Origin: Oscillospiraceae bacterium
GTDB taxonomy: Bacteria; Bacillota; Clostridia; Oscillospirales; Oscillospiraceae
Assembly: GCA_015067835.1 (NCBI GenBank)
Contig: SVLS01000010.1
Span: 1 to 58,262 of the forward strand
Length of the DNA: 58,262 bases
Reading direction: 5' to 3'
Part shown: in pieces, positions 22,315-30,690 of the stretch
Position numbering within the stretch: position 1 is the stretch's first letter
Layout: each line of letters begins with the position of its first letter
Made by a program: the position numbers and the translations under genes
The notes under the pieces: model-generated
The model's database searches: none
What the model was told of the DNA's origin: nothing
What the model saw: the letters and a program-made list of their open reading frames with translations, nothing else

Positions 22315-22857
22315 ATGGCAAACGACGCATCAACCCAAATAATCAAACAGCTATGCAAAGATATTTTGCTACCGCTTGGTGTTTTTCAAAAAGGCACTTC
22401 CAGAATATATATCGATGACAATGGCTACTTTTTCACCGTACTTGAATTTCAGCCTTCGGCATATGCGAAAGGAACATACTTGAATGTAGCGCTCCATTTT
22501 CTGTGGAACGAGAGGGTTTATATTTCCTTCGATTTTCCTTTTGGAGCAGATATCCGGGTCAAGAATTTCGTTGAATATCAGAATGACGAACAGTTTACCC
22601 GCGAAGTTACTAAATACGTCCAAGAAGCCGCCAAGCAGGTGATGTTTTACCGGAAACTACAGGATATGGAAACTGCAAAATCCTATGTGAAGAAATGGCT
22701 ACGTAAATACAAAGGAAACTCACGAATCGATGAACTAAATACCATCAACCATTTACACGACGAAGAAGTATTGCAAAGGATCAAGCAGACCCGTACCTTT
22801 TGGCGCAGCAAACCGTCTATGAAAAAGATGAAAAATTATGATACTTTTGATGTTTGA
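22315..22857 (+). CDS. DUF4304-like hypothetical protein
   Basis: A 180-residue protein, MANDASTQIIKQLCKDILLPLGVFQKGTSRIYIDD...; GGGCGGTGAGAT precedes the ATG at 22315. The pattern 'long helix, QKG, aromatic beta strand with V.EFQ, then N-V-A' resembles the DUF4304 family, but this is a weak match. The C-terminal half (AKSYVKKWLRKYKGNS...) is helical and basic. No signal or membrane segment. Transcribed alone with its own terminator; divergent from the RAYT. Confidence 0.6.
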   Translation: MANDASTQIIKQLCKDILLPLGVFQKGTSRIYIDDNGYFFTVLEFQPSAYAKGTYLNVALHFLWNERVYISFDFPFGADIRVKNFVEYQNDEQFTREVTKYVQEAAKQVMFYRKLQDMETAKSYVKKWLRKYKGNSRIDELNTINHLHDEEVLQRIKQTRTFWRSKPSMKKMKNYDTFDV

Positions 22858-22860
22858 CAA

Positions 22861-22887
22861 AAAACCTCCGGATCCCTGGAGGTTTTT
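22861..22887 (+). terminator. Intrinsic terminator
   Basis: AAAACCTCC-N8-GGAGGTTTT then T. Beyond it, 22888-23154 holds no gene that I can support; a 76-codon frame at 23001 has no RBS or coding character. Confidence 0.75.
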
Positions 22888-23104
22888 GCTATATTGAAAA
22901 CAAAACCAACGGTCCGGTAAATATCAGAATTTGTCGAAAAGGAAAGAAGAATTAAACGTCTTTTTTTGACATTTCATCTATGTAAAGTTAAGGACAGCGG
23001 TTGGAGTGTATAAAAACCTGCCTTTTACCTGCAAAAACGCATAAAAGCCGCAGAAAAACACAAATTTCTTTTGTCCCCTACGAAGGATCCTCTAAGATTG
23101 TATT

Positions 23105-23130
23105 TGTAGGGGCGGATGAGCACATCCGCC
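23105..23130. repeat. REP-like palindrome with GTAGG prefix
   Basis: GTAGG followed by GGCGGATG-AGCA-CATCCGCC, 8-bp stem. The GTAGG prefix links it to the palindromes around the RAYT, though stem and loop differ. Confidence 0.6.
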
Positions 23131-23154
23131 AGCAAATGAAAGAAGAAAACAATT

Positions 23155-23280
23155 ATGGATTTCTACAAGGTTCCTGTCGGCTTCGGTATGGCCTTAGCCG
23201 TAAACGAGCCGGCGATGAATGCGTATTCTAAAATGACCGAAGCGCAAAAAACAGGGGCAGTAAATGCCCCTGTTTTGTGA
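23155..23280 (+). pseudogene. 3'-truncated small conserved protein
   Basis: 41 codons, MDFYKVPVGFGMALAVNEPA..., preceded by AAAGAAGAAA. From general familiarity, small clostridial proteins with this MDFYKVPVGFGMALA start run to roughly 60 residues with a helical tail. Here the frame runs instead into the terminator hairpin at 23251 and stops (KTGAVNAPVL). I read it as a 5' fragment joined to unrelated sequence. Function unknown even in the intact family. Confidence 0.5.
23251..23277 (+). terminator. Intrinsic terminator
   Basis: ACAGGGGCA-GTAAA-TGCCCCTGT then TTT, within the truncated reading frame. Confidence 0.75.
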
Positions 23281-23292
23281 TTCGTTAAGTAA

Positions 23293-24279
23293 TCAGGATC
23301 TTTTCCAAACCAAAGTTTGGTCGCTTCCCTGCAGCTTAAGGTCGTCGATTACCAATGTGCCGTTTGTAAGTGTATAGGTTCTGCCGACGAACTTGGCATC
23401 CCACGCCAAGGCAGCATAAATCTGGTTGTCTTCCACATAATAGACCTCGTTGGAATTGAATGTACTGAACATCTCCTCAACACTCTGATTTTGCAGCTGG
23501 GTTTCCACATAGCGGTCTACAGTCATACCGTAAGTATCCATCATCGCTGCATCTGCTCCCGGTTTTGACAGACCCTGCTGCGCGAAGATTGCATACATCA
23601 GATCAATGGTGTATGTTTTATATCTTTCCATAAAGCCCTTTTCGTCCTTGGGCATTACGCGCATCGTCAGCTTACCGGTATTGCCAAATTTCAAAGTAAT
23701 CCGGCATTCCACACCGCCGAAGTTCTCAAGACCCAGTATTTCGTCGGTAAGTGTTTCATCACAAATCCATGTGCCCTGCAAAGCTTTGGTGCTTTTTGTG
23801 GTGAAGCGAGAATCTGTTTGCAATTTGCTGCCGGTAGTTTGCCCGCAGACACTGCAGGTTTTGGGTGCTTCCGTCGTGGCCTCAAGCCACTGATGTGCAA
23901 CAGTCTCACCCTCGGTGAGCTGGCAAACGGAGCAGGTTTTAGGAGCAGTACAGGTGGCTTCCTGCCAGGTATGACCCAGAGCTTCACCTTCGGTTGCCTT
24001 ACAGACCGTACATGTTTTTACATCCGTACAGGTAGCTTCCTGCCAGGTATGACCCAGAGCTTCACCTTCTGTTGCTTTGCAGACCGTACATGTTTTTACA
24101 TCCGTACAGGTGGCGTCCTTCCAAGTGTGAGGCAGTGCTTCACCTTCGGTTTCTCCGCAAAGGCTGCATGTTTTTGGAGCAGCACAAGTGGCCGCATACC
24201 ATTCATGGCGACAACTGCAGCCAGCCAAAAGCAAAATGAGCACCATGGACAACGCAAAAATCAACATGCTCTTTTTCAT
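23293..24279 (-). CDS. Lipoprotein with five CxxxKTCxxC repeats
   Basis: A 328-residue lipoprotein: signal MKKSMLIFALSMVLILLLAGC with lipobox LLAGC. Residues 25-154 are five tandem 26-residue units of form HxWxxATCxxxKTCxxCxxTEGExL. The last unit has lost its first Cys. The Cys spacing suggests small zinc or redox knuckles on the cell surface. The C-terminal domain (about 165-328) is beta-rich, with LQGTWICDETLTDE and ending LVIDDLKLQGSDQTLVWKRS, lipocalin-like in pattern but unassigned. Own promoter at 24316-24344. Confidence 0.75.
   Translation of the reverse strand: MKKSMLIFALSMVLILLLAGCSCRHEWYAATCAAPKTCSLCGETEGEALPHTWKDATCTDVKTCTVCKATEGEALGHTWQEATCTDVKTCTVCKATEGEALGHTWQEATCTAPKTCSVCQLTEGETVAHQWLEATTEAPKTCSVCGQTTGSKLQTDSRFTTKSTKALQGTWICDETLTDEILGLENFGGVECRITLKFGNTGKLTMRVMPKDEKGFMERYKTYTIDLMYAIFAQQGLSKPGADAAMMDTYGMTVDRYVETQLQNQSVEEMFSTFNSNEVYYVEDNQIYAALAWDAKFVGRTYTLTNGTLVIDDLKLQGSDQTLVWKRS
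23818..24207 (-). repeat. Five 78-bp tandem repeats in the lipoprotein gene
   Basis: Five 78-bp units, of which units 2 and 3 are almost identical at DNA level (for example CATCCGTACAGGT and ACCGTACATGTTTTTA recur). Recent expansion by slippage or recombination is likely. Confidence 0.85.
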
Positions 24280-24315
24280 AACAAATCCTCCTTATTCTTT
24301 TTTTGCTTTGATATT

Positions 24316-24344
24316 ATTATATCATAACGCACAGGAGAAATCAA
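24316..24344 (-). promoter_or_regulatory. Promoter of the repeat lipoprotein gene
   Basis: Minus strand TTGATT, 17 bp, TATAAT (plus 24339-24344 and 24316-24321). Confidence 0.65.
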
Positions 24345-24451
24345 CAATATTACAATTTGCGCCCGGATATGGGATGTTTTTTCAATTTTTCATTTAGGGG
24401 GGAGACAAACTTAAATAAATGTTGTATAATGGATGCGCAGGGGGTGAGGCG

Positions 24452-25273
24452 ATGCTTTTTGACTGCCACACACATTCGACAAACTCAGACGGAAAAAATA
24501 CAGTGGAAGAAATGTGCGCAAGTTCGCTTGAAAATGCATTGGACGGCGTTATGATTACAGACCACGCCGATATGAATTTCTACAACGAGCGCAATACATA
24601 TTCCAGAATTCAAAATTCCATCAGAGATATTCAGGAAGCCCAGGAAAAGTACAGCGGCAGCCTGAAGGTTTTCAAGGGTATCGAATTGGGTGAATATACC
24701 ATTTCGCCCCAAAAGGCGGAAGAGGTTTTATCCCTCAACTGTTTTGATGCTGTTTTGTGCTCCATCCATTTTGTGCCGCAGGCGGGGTGGTCTCTTGCCT
24801 ACAACCGCATTGATTTTCACACGGCAATGCCCTCTGAGGCAGAGATCAACGAGTATCTGAAGCTGTATTTTGATTTACTCAGCGAAACCGTGGATGCATT
24901 TGATTTTGATGTTTTGGCCCATATTCATTGCCCGGCAAGATACATCACCGGAAAGTACGGAAGGAAAAGCAATGTTATGCTTTTTGAAGATAAAATTTCT
25001 GAGATTTTGGAGAAAATCGTCAAGAGAAACATTGCACTGGAATTGAACACGCTCTATATAAAAGATCAGGACGGGAAGTATAATTTCAGCCTTGACAAGA
25101 TTCTAGGGATGTACAAACAGTTGGGCGGCAGAATGGTAACGCTGGGAAGCGATGCTCATAACAAGGCAGATGTGGGCAGAAACTTTCAGCAAGCCGCGCA
25201 GCTGCTGAAGGAGCAAGGCTTTGACCGCGCGTACTATTATGAGAATCGAAAGCCTGTTTCATACCCTCTGTGA
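24452..25273 (+). CDS. PHP-domain phosphoesterase (histidinol-phosphatase-like)
   Basis: A 273-residue PHP protein; GGGGGTGAGGCG precedes the ATG at 24452. Metal-binding motifs appear in the family order: DCHTHST, ITDHAD, KGIELGE, CSIHF, AHIHC and LGSDAHN. The family includes HisK-type histidinol phosphatases and other phosphoesterases. There is no his operon nearby, so histidine biosynthesis is possible but not shown. Transcribed alone, ending at a bidirectional terminator. Confidence 0.85.
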   Translation: MLFDCHTHSTNSDGKNTVEEMCASSLENALDGVMITDHADMNFYNERNTYSRIQNSIRDIQEAQEKYSGSLKVFKGIELGEYTISPQKAEEVLSLNCFDAVLCSIHFVPQAGWSLAYNRIDFHTAMPSEAEINEYLKLYFDLLSETVDAFDFDVLAHIHCPARYITGKYGRKSNVMLFEDKISEILEKIVKRNIALELNTLYIKDQDGKYNFSLDKILGMYKQLGGRMVTLGSDAHNKADVGRNFQQAAQLLKEQGFDRAYYYENRKPVSYPL

Positions 25274-25290
25274 GCGACGAATACAAGAAA

Positions 25291-25321
25291 AACCGGGTTC
25301 AGCCTATTGCTGAACCCGGTT
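25291..25321. terminator. Bidirectional terminator
   Basis: A perfect 13-bp stem AACCGGGTTCAGC-CTATT-GCTGAACCCGGTT between the convergent PHP and SorE-like genes. Confidence 0.85.
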
Positions 25322-25331
25322 TGTGTTTCTG

Positions 25332-26570
25332 TCAGAAGTTTTCCAGCAGGTATTTTTCTGCTGCGGCATTCCACAGACCGTTATTCTCATTGACAAGGGT
25401 GCTGAGAATTTTGAACCGGCTGTCTGCTTTTCCCAGTTGTTCAAAATCGTCAATGGCGGTAAGAGGCAGGTCAATATGTGTATAAATCAGCTTTTTGCCG
25501 CCGGGAATTTCCGGCAGGTGCAGGGTGGTATCGATGGCGGCATCCATACCGCCGATATGGGTAATCATCACCGCCGGGTCAATTTTCTTTTCGCTGATCA
25601 GGCGCACAATATCCTGCATATCGCCTTTGGTGCTGCCGCTGGTTCCGGAAATATGGTGCTGCTTATAGTGGACATCGTAGAAGTTAAACTTTGCACTGAA
25701 ATTCTGATCCAAGGGGCCTGCGAAGAAGTTCAGGCAGCCATCAAAACCCAGAATTGCATCGCCCAGCTCCACCACCGCGGGGACAGGTGCATACACGAAT
25801 ACATCGTCAAAGCCGGTGCCATCCGTGAAGGCAAGCAATTCAGCGGCATCGGTGGTATTGCTGAAAATCAGCTGGATACCGTCCTTTTGCATCTGGGCGG
25901 GATTGAAGATTTGTCTGGCTCTGGCAAGGCGGTTTTCATCCAGGTCGGTGACCACCACAACGGAGGGCTTTACAGTGCCGTGGAGGGCCAGGTCGATTGC
26001 CACAAGTCCCATCGGTCCGCAGCCTGCCAAAATGGCAACCTTACCGCCGGGCTTGATGTTTGCATAAGGAACGCTGTCGGCATCCAAATGCAGGCTGCCC
26101 TTGTAGCCCCGGAGGACACAGGAAGCAGGCTCAATCAAAGAGCCCTTGAAGAAGCAATCGCTTTCCAGCTTCATCAGGTATCCGTTTTCAATAATGTGGT
26201 CGTATACGATGGAATATGTGGACACACCGCCGATTTCGCCGAAGGTATAGCCCACGGTTTGCATACCGCCAAGGTAGGACAGCACCGGCGGCATCGCTAC
26301 TTTGTCACCCACTTGGAATTGACCCTTCCATTTCTCTGTAACTTCCACAACCTCTGCGCAGAATTCATGACCGATGATAACGGGATTTTCTGCCACATTA
26401 TCCGGCACACGGATGTGCTTTGCCCCTTGCTTGGCAGTTTTGTAGGTGGACATACACACGCTGTCGGAAATGACTTTGATGAGGATTTCGCCGTTTTTCA
26501 GCGCAGGTAATTCAAATTCCTCCAGGCGAAGATCCATTGCGCCGTACAGGCGGACTGCTTTTGTTTTCAT
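25332..26570 (-). CDS. Zinc-type dehydrogenase, SorE-like (L-sorbose-1-phosphate reductase)
   Basis: A 412-residue MDR enzyme; ATG at 26570 (MKTKAVRLYGAMDLRLEEFELP) follows GGAGG. The N-terminal ISDSVCMSTYKTAKQG...HIRVPDNVAENPVIIGHEFCAE closely matches the SorE pattern: catalytic zinc Cys in SVCMS and GHE motif. The Rossmann loop is ILAGCGPMGLVAIDLAL. SorE reduces L-sorbose 1-phosphate to glucitol 6-phosphate with NAD(P)H. Its neighbours, a class II aldolase and a SorC regulator, fit ketose-phosphate catabolism. Another sugar-phosphate substrate is possible. Confidence 0.75.
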   Translation of the reverse strand: MKTKAVRLYGAMDLRLEEFELPALKNGEILIKVISDSVCMSTYKTAKQGAKHIRVPDNVAENPVIIGHEFCAEVVEVTEKWKGQFQVGDKVAMPPVLSYLGGMQTVGYTFGEIGGVSTYSIVYDHIIENGYLMKLESDCFFKGSLIEPASCVLRGYKGSLHLDADSVPYANIKPGGKVAILAGCGPMGLVAIDLALHGTVKPSVVVVTDLDENRLARARQIFNPAQMQKDGIQLIFSNTTDAAELLAFTDGTGFDDVFVYAPVPAVVELGDAILGFDGCLNFFAGPLDQNFSAKFNFYDVHYKQHHISGTSGSTKGDMQDIVRLISEKKIDPAVMITHIGGMDAAIDTTLHLPEIPGGKKLIYTHIDLPLTAIDDFEQLGKADSRFKILSTLVNENNGLWNAAAEKYLLENF

Positions 26571-26587
26571 TTTATTCCTCCCCACTA

Positions 26588-27457
26588 TCAAATGCGGCCG
26601 GCAGAGCCGAATGTCCGCAGCTTATCCCTGGCGACATCCTTCATTCTGTTTCTGGCATCCTCGAAAACGATGAAAGGCCAGGTGGCGGGATTTTCCATTG
26701 TATTCAGCTTCTCTTTCAAGCCGCTGTTCATTGCGCCGACCACGTCGGAATAGATGTTGATTTTGGTGATGCCGTGACGGATTGCGTTTTGTATCTGATC
26801 GTCCGGCGTGCCGCTGCCGCCGTGCAAAACCAAGGGGCGGTCACAGACTGCAGTAATCTCGTCCAGTCGGTCGATTCTTAATTCAGGTGTCTTCTGATAG
26901 ACGCCGTGAGCGGTTCCAATTGCGACTGCCAATGCATCTACATCGGTGGATTCTATAAATCTCACCACTTCTTCCGGAACGGTCAGGCTCTCGCCGGGGT
27001 CATTGTCCGTGCCGGTTTCGCTGATTGACCCCACGCTGGCATTGCCTACATGCCCCAGCTCTGCTTCAACGGTGATGCCCCGGGCGTGGGCATATTTTGT
27101 AATCTCGGCGGTACGCGCGGCATTGCTGTCAAAATCCAGAACAGAGCCATCAAACATTACCGAGCTGAAACCGGCCTCAATGGCTCTTTTTACGAGGCTG
27201 AAATCCGTGGCGTGGTCCAAATGCAGGCAAACCGGAATGTTGAAATACTCCGATGCACTGCGAATCATAGAAGCCAGCAGATTCATATCTCTGCCTTTCA
27301 AATCAACGCCCAACGCCATTAGCAGCGCCGGAGACCGCTCTTCCTCACAGGTCTCCAGAACGGCCTTCATCATATCATAATTACTGACATCAAATGCAGG
27401 GAGTGCATAGTGATGAAGCTGCGCATCCTCCAGCATTTCTTTCATTGAAACAAGCAT
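26588..27457 (-). CDS. Class II fructose/tagatose-bisphosphate aldolase family
   Basis: A 289-residue zinc aldolase. Motifs: YALPAFDVSNYDMMKAVLE, CLHLDHATDF (zinc His, catalytic Asp), VEAELGHVG, IGTAHGVY (zinc His), VLHGGSGTPDD (zinc His) and KINIYSDV. It cleaves ketose bisphosphates (fructose, tagatose or sorbose type) to triose phosphates. It is the first gene of the minus-strand operon, with the SorE-like gene 17 bases downstream. The divergent SorC regulator implies sugar-phosphate induction. Confidence 0.85.
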   Translation of the reverse strand: MLVSMKEMLEDAQLHHYALPAFDVSNYDMMKAVLETCEEERSPALLMALGVDLKGRDMNLLASMIRSASEYFNIPVCLHLDHATDFSLVKRAIEAGFSSVMFDGSVLDFDSNAARTAEITKYAHARGITVEAELGHVGNASVGSISETGTDNDPGESLTVPEEVVRFIESTDVDALAVAIGTAHGVYQKTPELRIDRLDEITAVCDRPLVLHGGSGTPDDQIQNAIRHGITKINIYSDVVGAMNSGLKEKLNTMENPATWPFIVFEDARNRMKDVARDKLRTFGSAGRI

Positions 27458-27486
27458 CTTGCTACCCCCTTCATTGTGCTGAACGC

Positions 27487-27561
27487 ATCATATCACTATG
27501 ATTAACATTTGTCAATTACATTTGTTAAAATATTGACTTTAGGCGGGTGTTGTGGTAAGAT
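27487..27561. promoter_or_regulatory. Back-to-back promoters and operator between aldolase and SorC genes
   Basis: Minus strand: TTGACA (plus 27510-27515), 17 bp, TATGAT (plus 27487-27492). Plus strand: TTGACT (27533-27538), 17 bp, TAAGAT (27556-27561). Between and over them, 27503-27527 has TAACA...TGTTA ends and two direct ACATTTGT copies 13 bp apart, covering the aldolase -35. It is a likely SorC operator. Confidence 0.7.
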
Positions 27562-27582
27562 CGTCCAAGGCAGGTGAAGAAT

Positions 27583-28509
27583 ATGAATGAAAGAGACGAG
27601 AAAATCCTGATGTGGGAAGCAGCTACGCTTTACTATGAAAAACAGCACACCCAGCAGGAAATCGCCGAGATGATGAAGCTTTCCCGGCAGACAGTTTCCA
27701 GATTGCTCAATGATGCAGTCAAAGAAAATATTGTCGAAATTAAGGTTCACAATCCCAAAGAGGACTGTGAAGAGCTGGAAAAGCGCCTGCAGGCTCAATT
27801 TTCCCTGAGAAGCTGCGTTGTTTGCGGTGTGGCCAGCAAAAGCGAATCCGTACGGGGCTTGATGACTGTCAAGGCGGCAGGGGAGTACATTCTTCCCATG
27901 CTTTCCGAGGGCGGGCTGAAAATCGCCCTTTCATGGGGAAGAACCATTGAACAGTTTATAAATGCCCTGCCGGAGCTGACTACCAGCGGCAACACGGTGT
28001 TTCCTCTTTTCGGTGCTACCGATAATGAAAAGTCCTATTTTTCCTCCAACGAGCTGACCCGCGGTTTGGCGGAGAAAATCGGCGCAAGTGCAAAATATGC
28101 CTGGTTTCCCTATTTGGCGGACAATGCGCAGGAATGGGAAATGCTGAAAGAGCTCTCCCTTTATAAAAAAATGCAGGAGCTTTGGAAAACGGCGGACCTT
28201 GCGATTGTGGGAATCGGCAATGCGGAGATTCTGGAGATTTTCGGTGCAACCTTTGGATACAGTGACCGGCACAGTCAGGCAGTGGGAGATATTGCCACCC
28301 ATTTCTTTGACAAGGATGGTCAGCTGCTTGCGCTGTATGACAATTCCCTGTGTGCGGATGCTGAGGATTTAAGAAATGCCCGGCATACCATCGCCATTGC
28401 CTACGGAAACGACAAGGCAAAGGCGATTGCAGGCGCTCTGCGTACAGGACTCATTGACACGCTGATTACCGATGAATATACAGCCAGAAAAATTTTGGAA
28501 AACAACTAA
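27583..28509 (+). CDS. SorC/DeoR-family sugar-binding regulator
   Basis: A 308-residue regulator; AGGTGAAG selects ATG 27583. The N-terminal HTH (QQEIAEMMKLSRQTVSRLLNDAV, about 24-46) is followed by the sugar-phosphate-binding domain (LKIALSWGRTIEQFINALP, AIVGIGNAEI, NARHTIAIAYGNDKAKAIAGALRTGLIDTLITDE). Family members bind a sugar phosphate and release or gain DNA affinity. It is divergent from the aldolase-SorE-like operon, which it most likely controls. Confidence 0.9.
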   Translation: MNERDEKILMWEAATLYYEKQHTQQEIAEMMKLSRQTVSRLLNDAVKENIVEIKVHNPKEDCEELEKRLQAQFSLRSCVVCGVASKSESVRGLMTVKAAGEYILPMLSEGGLKIALSWGRTIEQFINALPELTTSGNTVFPLFGATDNEKSYFSSNELTRGLAEKIGASAKYAWFPYLADNAQEWEMLKELSLYKKMQELWKTADLAIVGIGNAEILEIFGATFGYSDRHSQAVGDIATHFFDKDGQLLALYDNSLCADAEDLRNARHTIAIAYGNDKAKAIAGALRTGLIDTLITDEYTARKILENN

Positions 28510-28542
28510 GAAAAGCCACCGAAATCGGTGGCTTTTCTTATT
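28508..28542 (+). terminator. Intrinsic terminator
   Basis: AAGAAAAGCCACCGA / TCGGTGGCTTTTCTT, 15-bp stem, overlapping the SorC stop and probably also serving the convergent minus-strand gene. Confidence 0.8.
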
Positions 28543-28554
28543 TAGATGGGAAGA

Positions 28555-29666
28555 TTACTCGTTATTGGTGGGCAGCTCCATCGGTGCGGCCTCTGCCTCC
28601 AAATCAGCTGCAGCAGCGACTTTGTGCTTATGGGCGACAAGGATGGAAAGCACAATGCCGCCAATCAGCAGAGCAAAGCCGATGACAAGGGTGATAATAG
28701 GAACAATGCGCACTTCGTTGAGAAGGGGCTTGATGACAGCCATCGTCGGGGAAGCGGGCTGACCGTCCAGCAAAATATGCCCTGCCAGGAACAGGCCACC
28801 TACCAGAATGACAGGATAACCGCAGCGGCGCAGTCCGGCACCCAGCTGGCGCAGGTTGGTGGCCAAAATGGCGACCATCAGCAGCAGACAGGTGAACAGG
28901 CACAACAGCAAAGTGTTGGGGGCGGAAATGCTGCGAACCAACGAGGTGGCAACGGAAAGGAAGGAGAATCCGTTTGCGCCGCCCTGGTTCGGAGAGGGCA
29001 AACCGGGAATTTCTTCTCCGGTGGCTTCCATAAAGCCGGCCAGACCTTCTGCTTCTACCTTTTGGATAATTTCATTTTCAGTGAAAATCGTGGCGACCTG
29101 CTCGTCCAAATCCTCAGGCAGAGGCTCACCTGTGATTTCCTCGATGACTTCCTTGTTTTCATCGATCAGCTGGATAATTTCTTCCGCTTCAAAGGTGGTG
29201 GTGACCTGACCCAACACATAGTCCGTCACCAAGGAGGCGGTTTTATCTGCGATGTAATCTTTAACGGTGGACTCCTCAATCAGCTGCTCCAGACGTTCCT
29301 GGGAAAGGGTCAAATCGTCCCCCATTTCTTCCTTCAGCTCTTTGTAAAGCATATCAATCAGCTGACCGGTCAGGTCAAAGGCGACGTCATTGGGCTCTTC
29401 CTTACGGGGGGTTCCAGCATAGGTCTAGGAGCGGGGCGGAGGCCAAAGCCACCGTTACCCGGACGCAGGGCAGGGGAGGAGCGGACATCAGCCGGGTCGG
29501 AAAGCATCTGGTAGACGAGGTTGCGGATGCTGTTTTCAGAAACGGCAGTGCGTACATCAATCACCAAAACGGTGACCAAAACGGCAAAGAACAGCAAAAT
29601 TGCCAGTGCAACGGATGCGCAGGCCAGGCCGAACCGGGCACCAAGGGGTAATTTGGTCTGTCTCAT
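28555..29666 (-). pseudogene. Frameshifted five-helix membrane protein gene
   Basis: Two minus-strand frames, 29370-29666 and 28555-29352, read as one protein if one base is added to the run of six G at 29406-29411 (plus strand). The joint then reads MLEPP-RKEEPNDVAFDLTGQLIDMLYKE, about 370 residues. N-terminal helix (about 10-35), then a long acidic domain (KELKEEMGDD...EVIEEITG), then four membrane helices at the C-terminus and an acidic tail. Domains of this layout are not recognised. It may be a true pseudogene, phase variation or a sequencing error. Confidence 0.7.
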
Positions 29667-29789
29667 AATGAAAAGTCTCCTCTTTCTTTATTGGATTGAT
29701 TTCATTGTACACTCCGGAAAGACAGTTGTCAATTACGTTTCCAAATTATTATTTTTATGGCAAAAGGTGGGGATTTCCCTAAAAAAACC

Positions 29790-29818
29790 TTGACAAATTG
29801 TCAAGATACGGCTATAAT
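29790..29818 (+). promoter_or_regulatory. Promoter of the rpsF-ssb-rpsR operon
   Basis: Consensus TTGACA (29790-29795), 17 bp, TATAAT (29813-29818). Confidence 0.85.
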
Positions 29819-29821
29819 ACA

Positions 29822-29896
29822 CTAGCCTGCGTGTGCAGGTAATCCTTGCTCCCGGCGCGACCGGGGGCCAAAAGACCAGAAGGAGGTGCAAACAAC
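29822..29896 (+). promoter_or_regulatory. rpsF leader, candidate S6:S18 autoregulatory RNA
   Basis: The leader holds paired segments CCTGCG-TGTG-CAGG and CCCGG-CGCGA-CCGGG before the RBS GAAGGAGG. In many bacteria the S6:S18 complex represses this operon by binding a leader element that mimics its rRNA site. The location and CCG-rich hairpin fit; the exact motif is not confirmed. Confidence 0.45.
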
Positions 29897-30193
29897 ATGG
29901 CTAAGATCACCGGTAAGTATGAGGTGCTCTACATCATTGACCCCGCACAGGGCGAGGAGGGCATCGCAGCACTTGTGGAAAAGTTCAAGGCAATGGTGGA
30001 GGCGGAGGGTACCCTGACAAACATTGATGAATGGGGCAAGCGTCGCTTGGCTTATCCCATCAATGACCTGCCCGAGGGTTACTACGTTTTGATGAACTTC
30101 GAGTCCAATCCTGCGTTCCCTGCAGAAATGGAACGTGTGATGAAGATCACCGAAGGCGTTATGCGTTGCCTGACCACCGTCGTGGAGGGCTAA
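29897..30193 (+). CDS. rpsF: 30S ribosomal protein S6
   Basis: A 98-residue protein, MAKITGKYEVLYIIDP...EWGKRRLAYPINDLPEGYYVLMNF, typical of bS6. It forms the S6:S18 heterodimer on the platform of the 30S subunit. GAAGGAGG precedes the start. First gene of a three-gene operon with ssb and rpsR. Confidence 0.95.
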   Translation: MAKITGKYEVLYIIDPAQGEEGIAALVEKFKAMVEAEGTLTNIDEWGKRRLAYPINDLPEGYYVLMNFESNPAFPAEMERVMKITEGVMRCLTTVVEG

Positions 30194-30196
30194 GAA

Positions 30197-30649
30197 ATGC
30201 TCAATCACATTGTTATCATGGGTCGTCTGACCCGTGACCCCGAGCTTCGCCGGACCGGCAGTGGCGTTGCCGTTGCCAGCTTTACCGTGGCTGTTGACCG
30301 TGATTTCGGCAGCAGAGACGGCGGCGAAAAGGAAACCGATTTCATTGACTGTGTCGCTTGGCGTCAGACCGGAGAATTTGTCTCTAAGTATTTCACCAAG
30401 GGCCGTATGGCAGTGGTTTCCGGCCGGCTCCAGATTCGTTCCTGGACCGACAAAGACGGCAACAAGCGCCGTAGTGCTGAAGTCGTAGCAGACAATGTCT
30501 ATTTCGGCGACAGCAAGCGTGACGGCGACAGCACCGGCAGCTACGCTGCCCCTGCAGCATCCGGCTTCGGCGGCTATTCCGCTCCGGCCAGCGCTCCGGC
30601 ATCCGATTTCGCAATGCTGGATGACGATGATGCACAGCTGCCGTTCTGA
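30197..30649 (+). CDS. ssb: Single-stranded DNA-binding protein
   Basis: A 150-residue SSB. The OB fold spans about 1-105 ([20 protein letters not shown]...[21 protein letters not shown]). A Gly/Ala/Ser-rich linker follows, then the acidic tip DDDDAQLPF that recruits partner proteins. It starts 3 bases after rpsF. It protects single-stranded DNA in replication and repair. Confidence 0.95.
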   Translation: MLNHIVIMGRLTRDPELRRTGSGVAVASFTVAVDRDFGSRDGGEKETDFIDCVAWRQTGEFVSKYFTKGRMAVVSGRLQIRSWTDKDGNKRRSAEVVADNVYFGDSKRDGDSTGSYAAPAASGFGGYSAPASAPASDFAMLDDDDAQLPF

Positions 30650-30690
30650 CAAACGAACTTTTTCACATTCTCACGAAGGAGGTAATCTTT

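Noticed and set aside
23001..23231. 76-codon plus-strand frame
   Set aside because: No ribosome binding site, basic low-complexity product, and it overlaps the REP-like palindrome and the better supported small frame at 23155.
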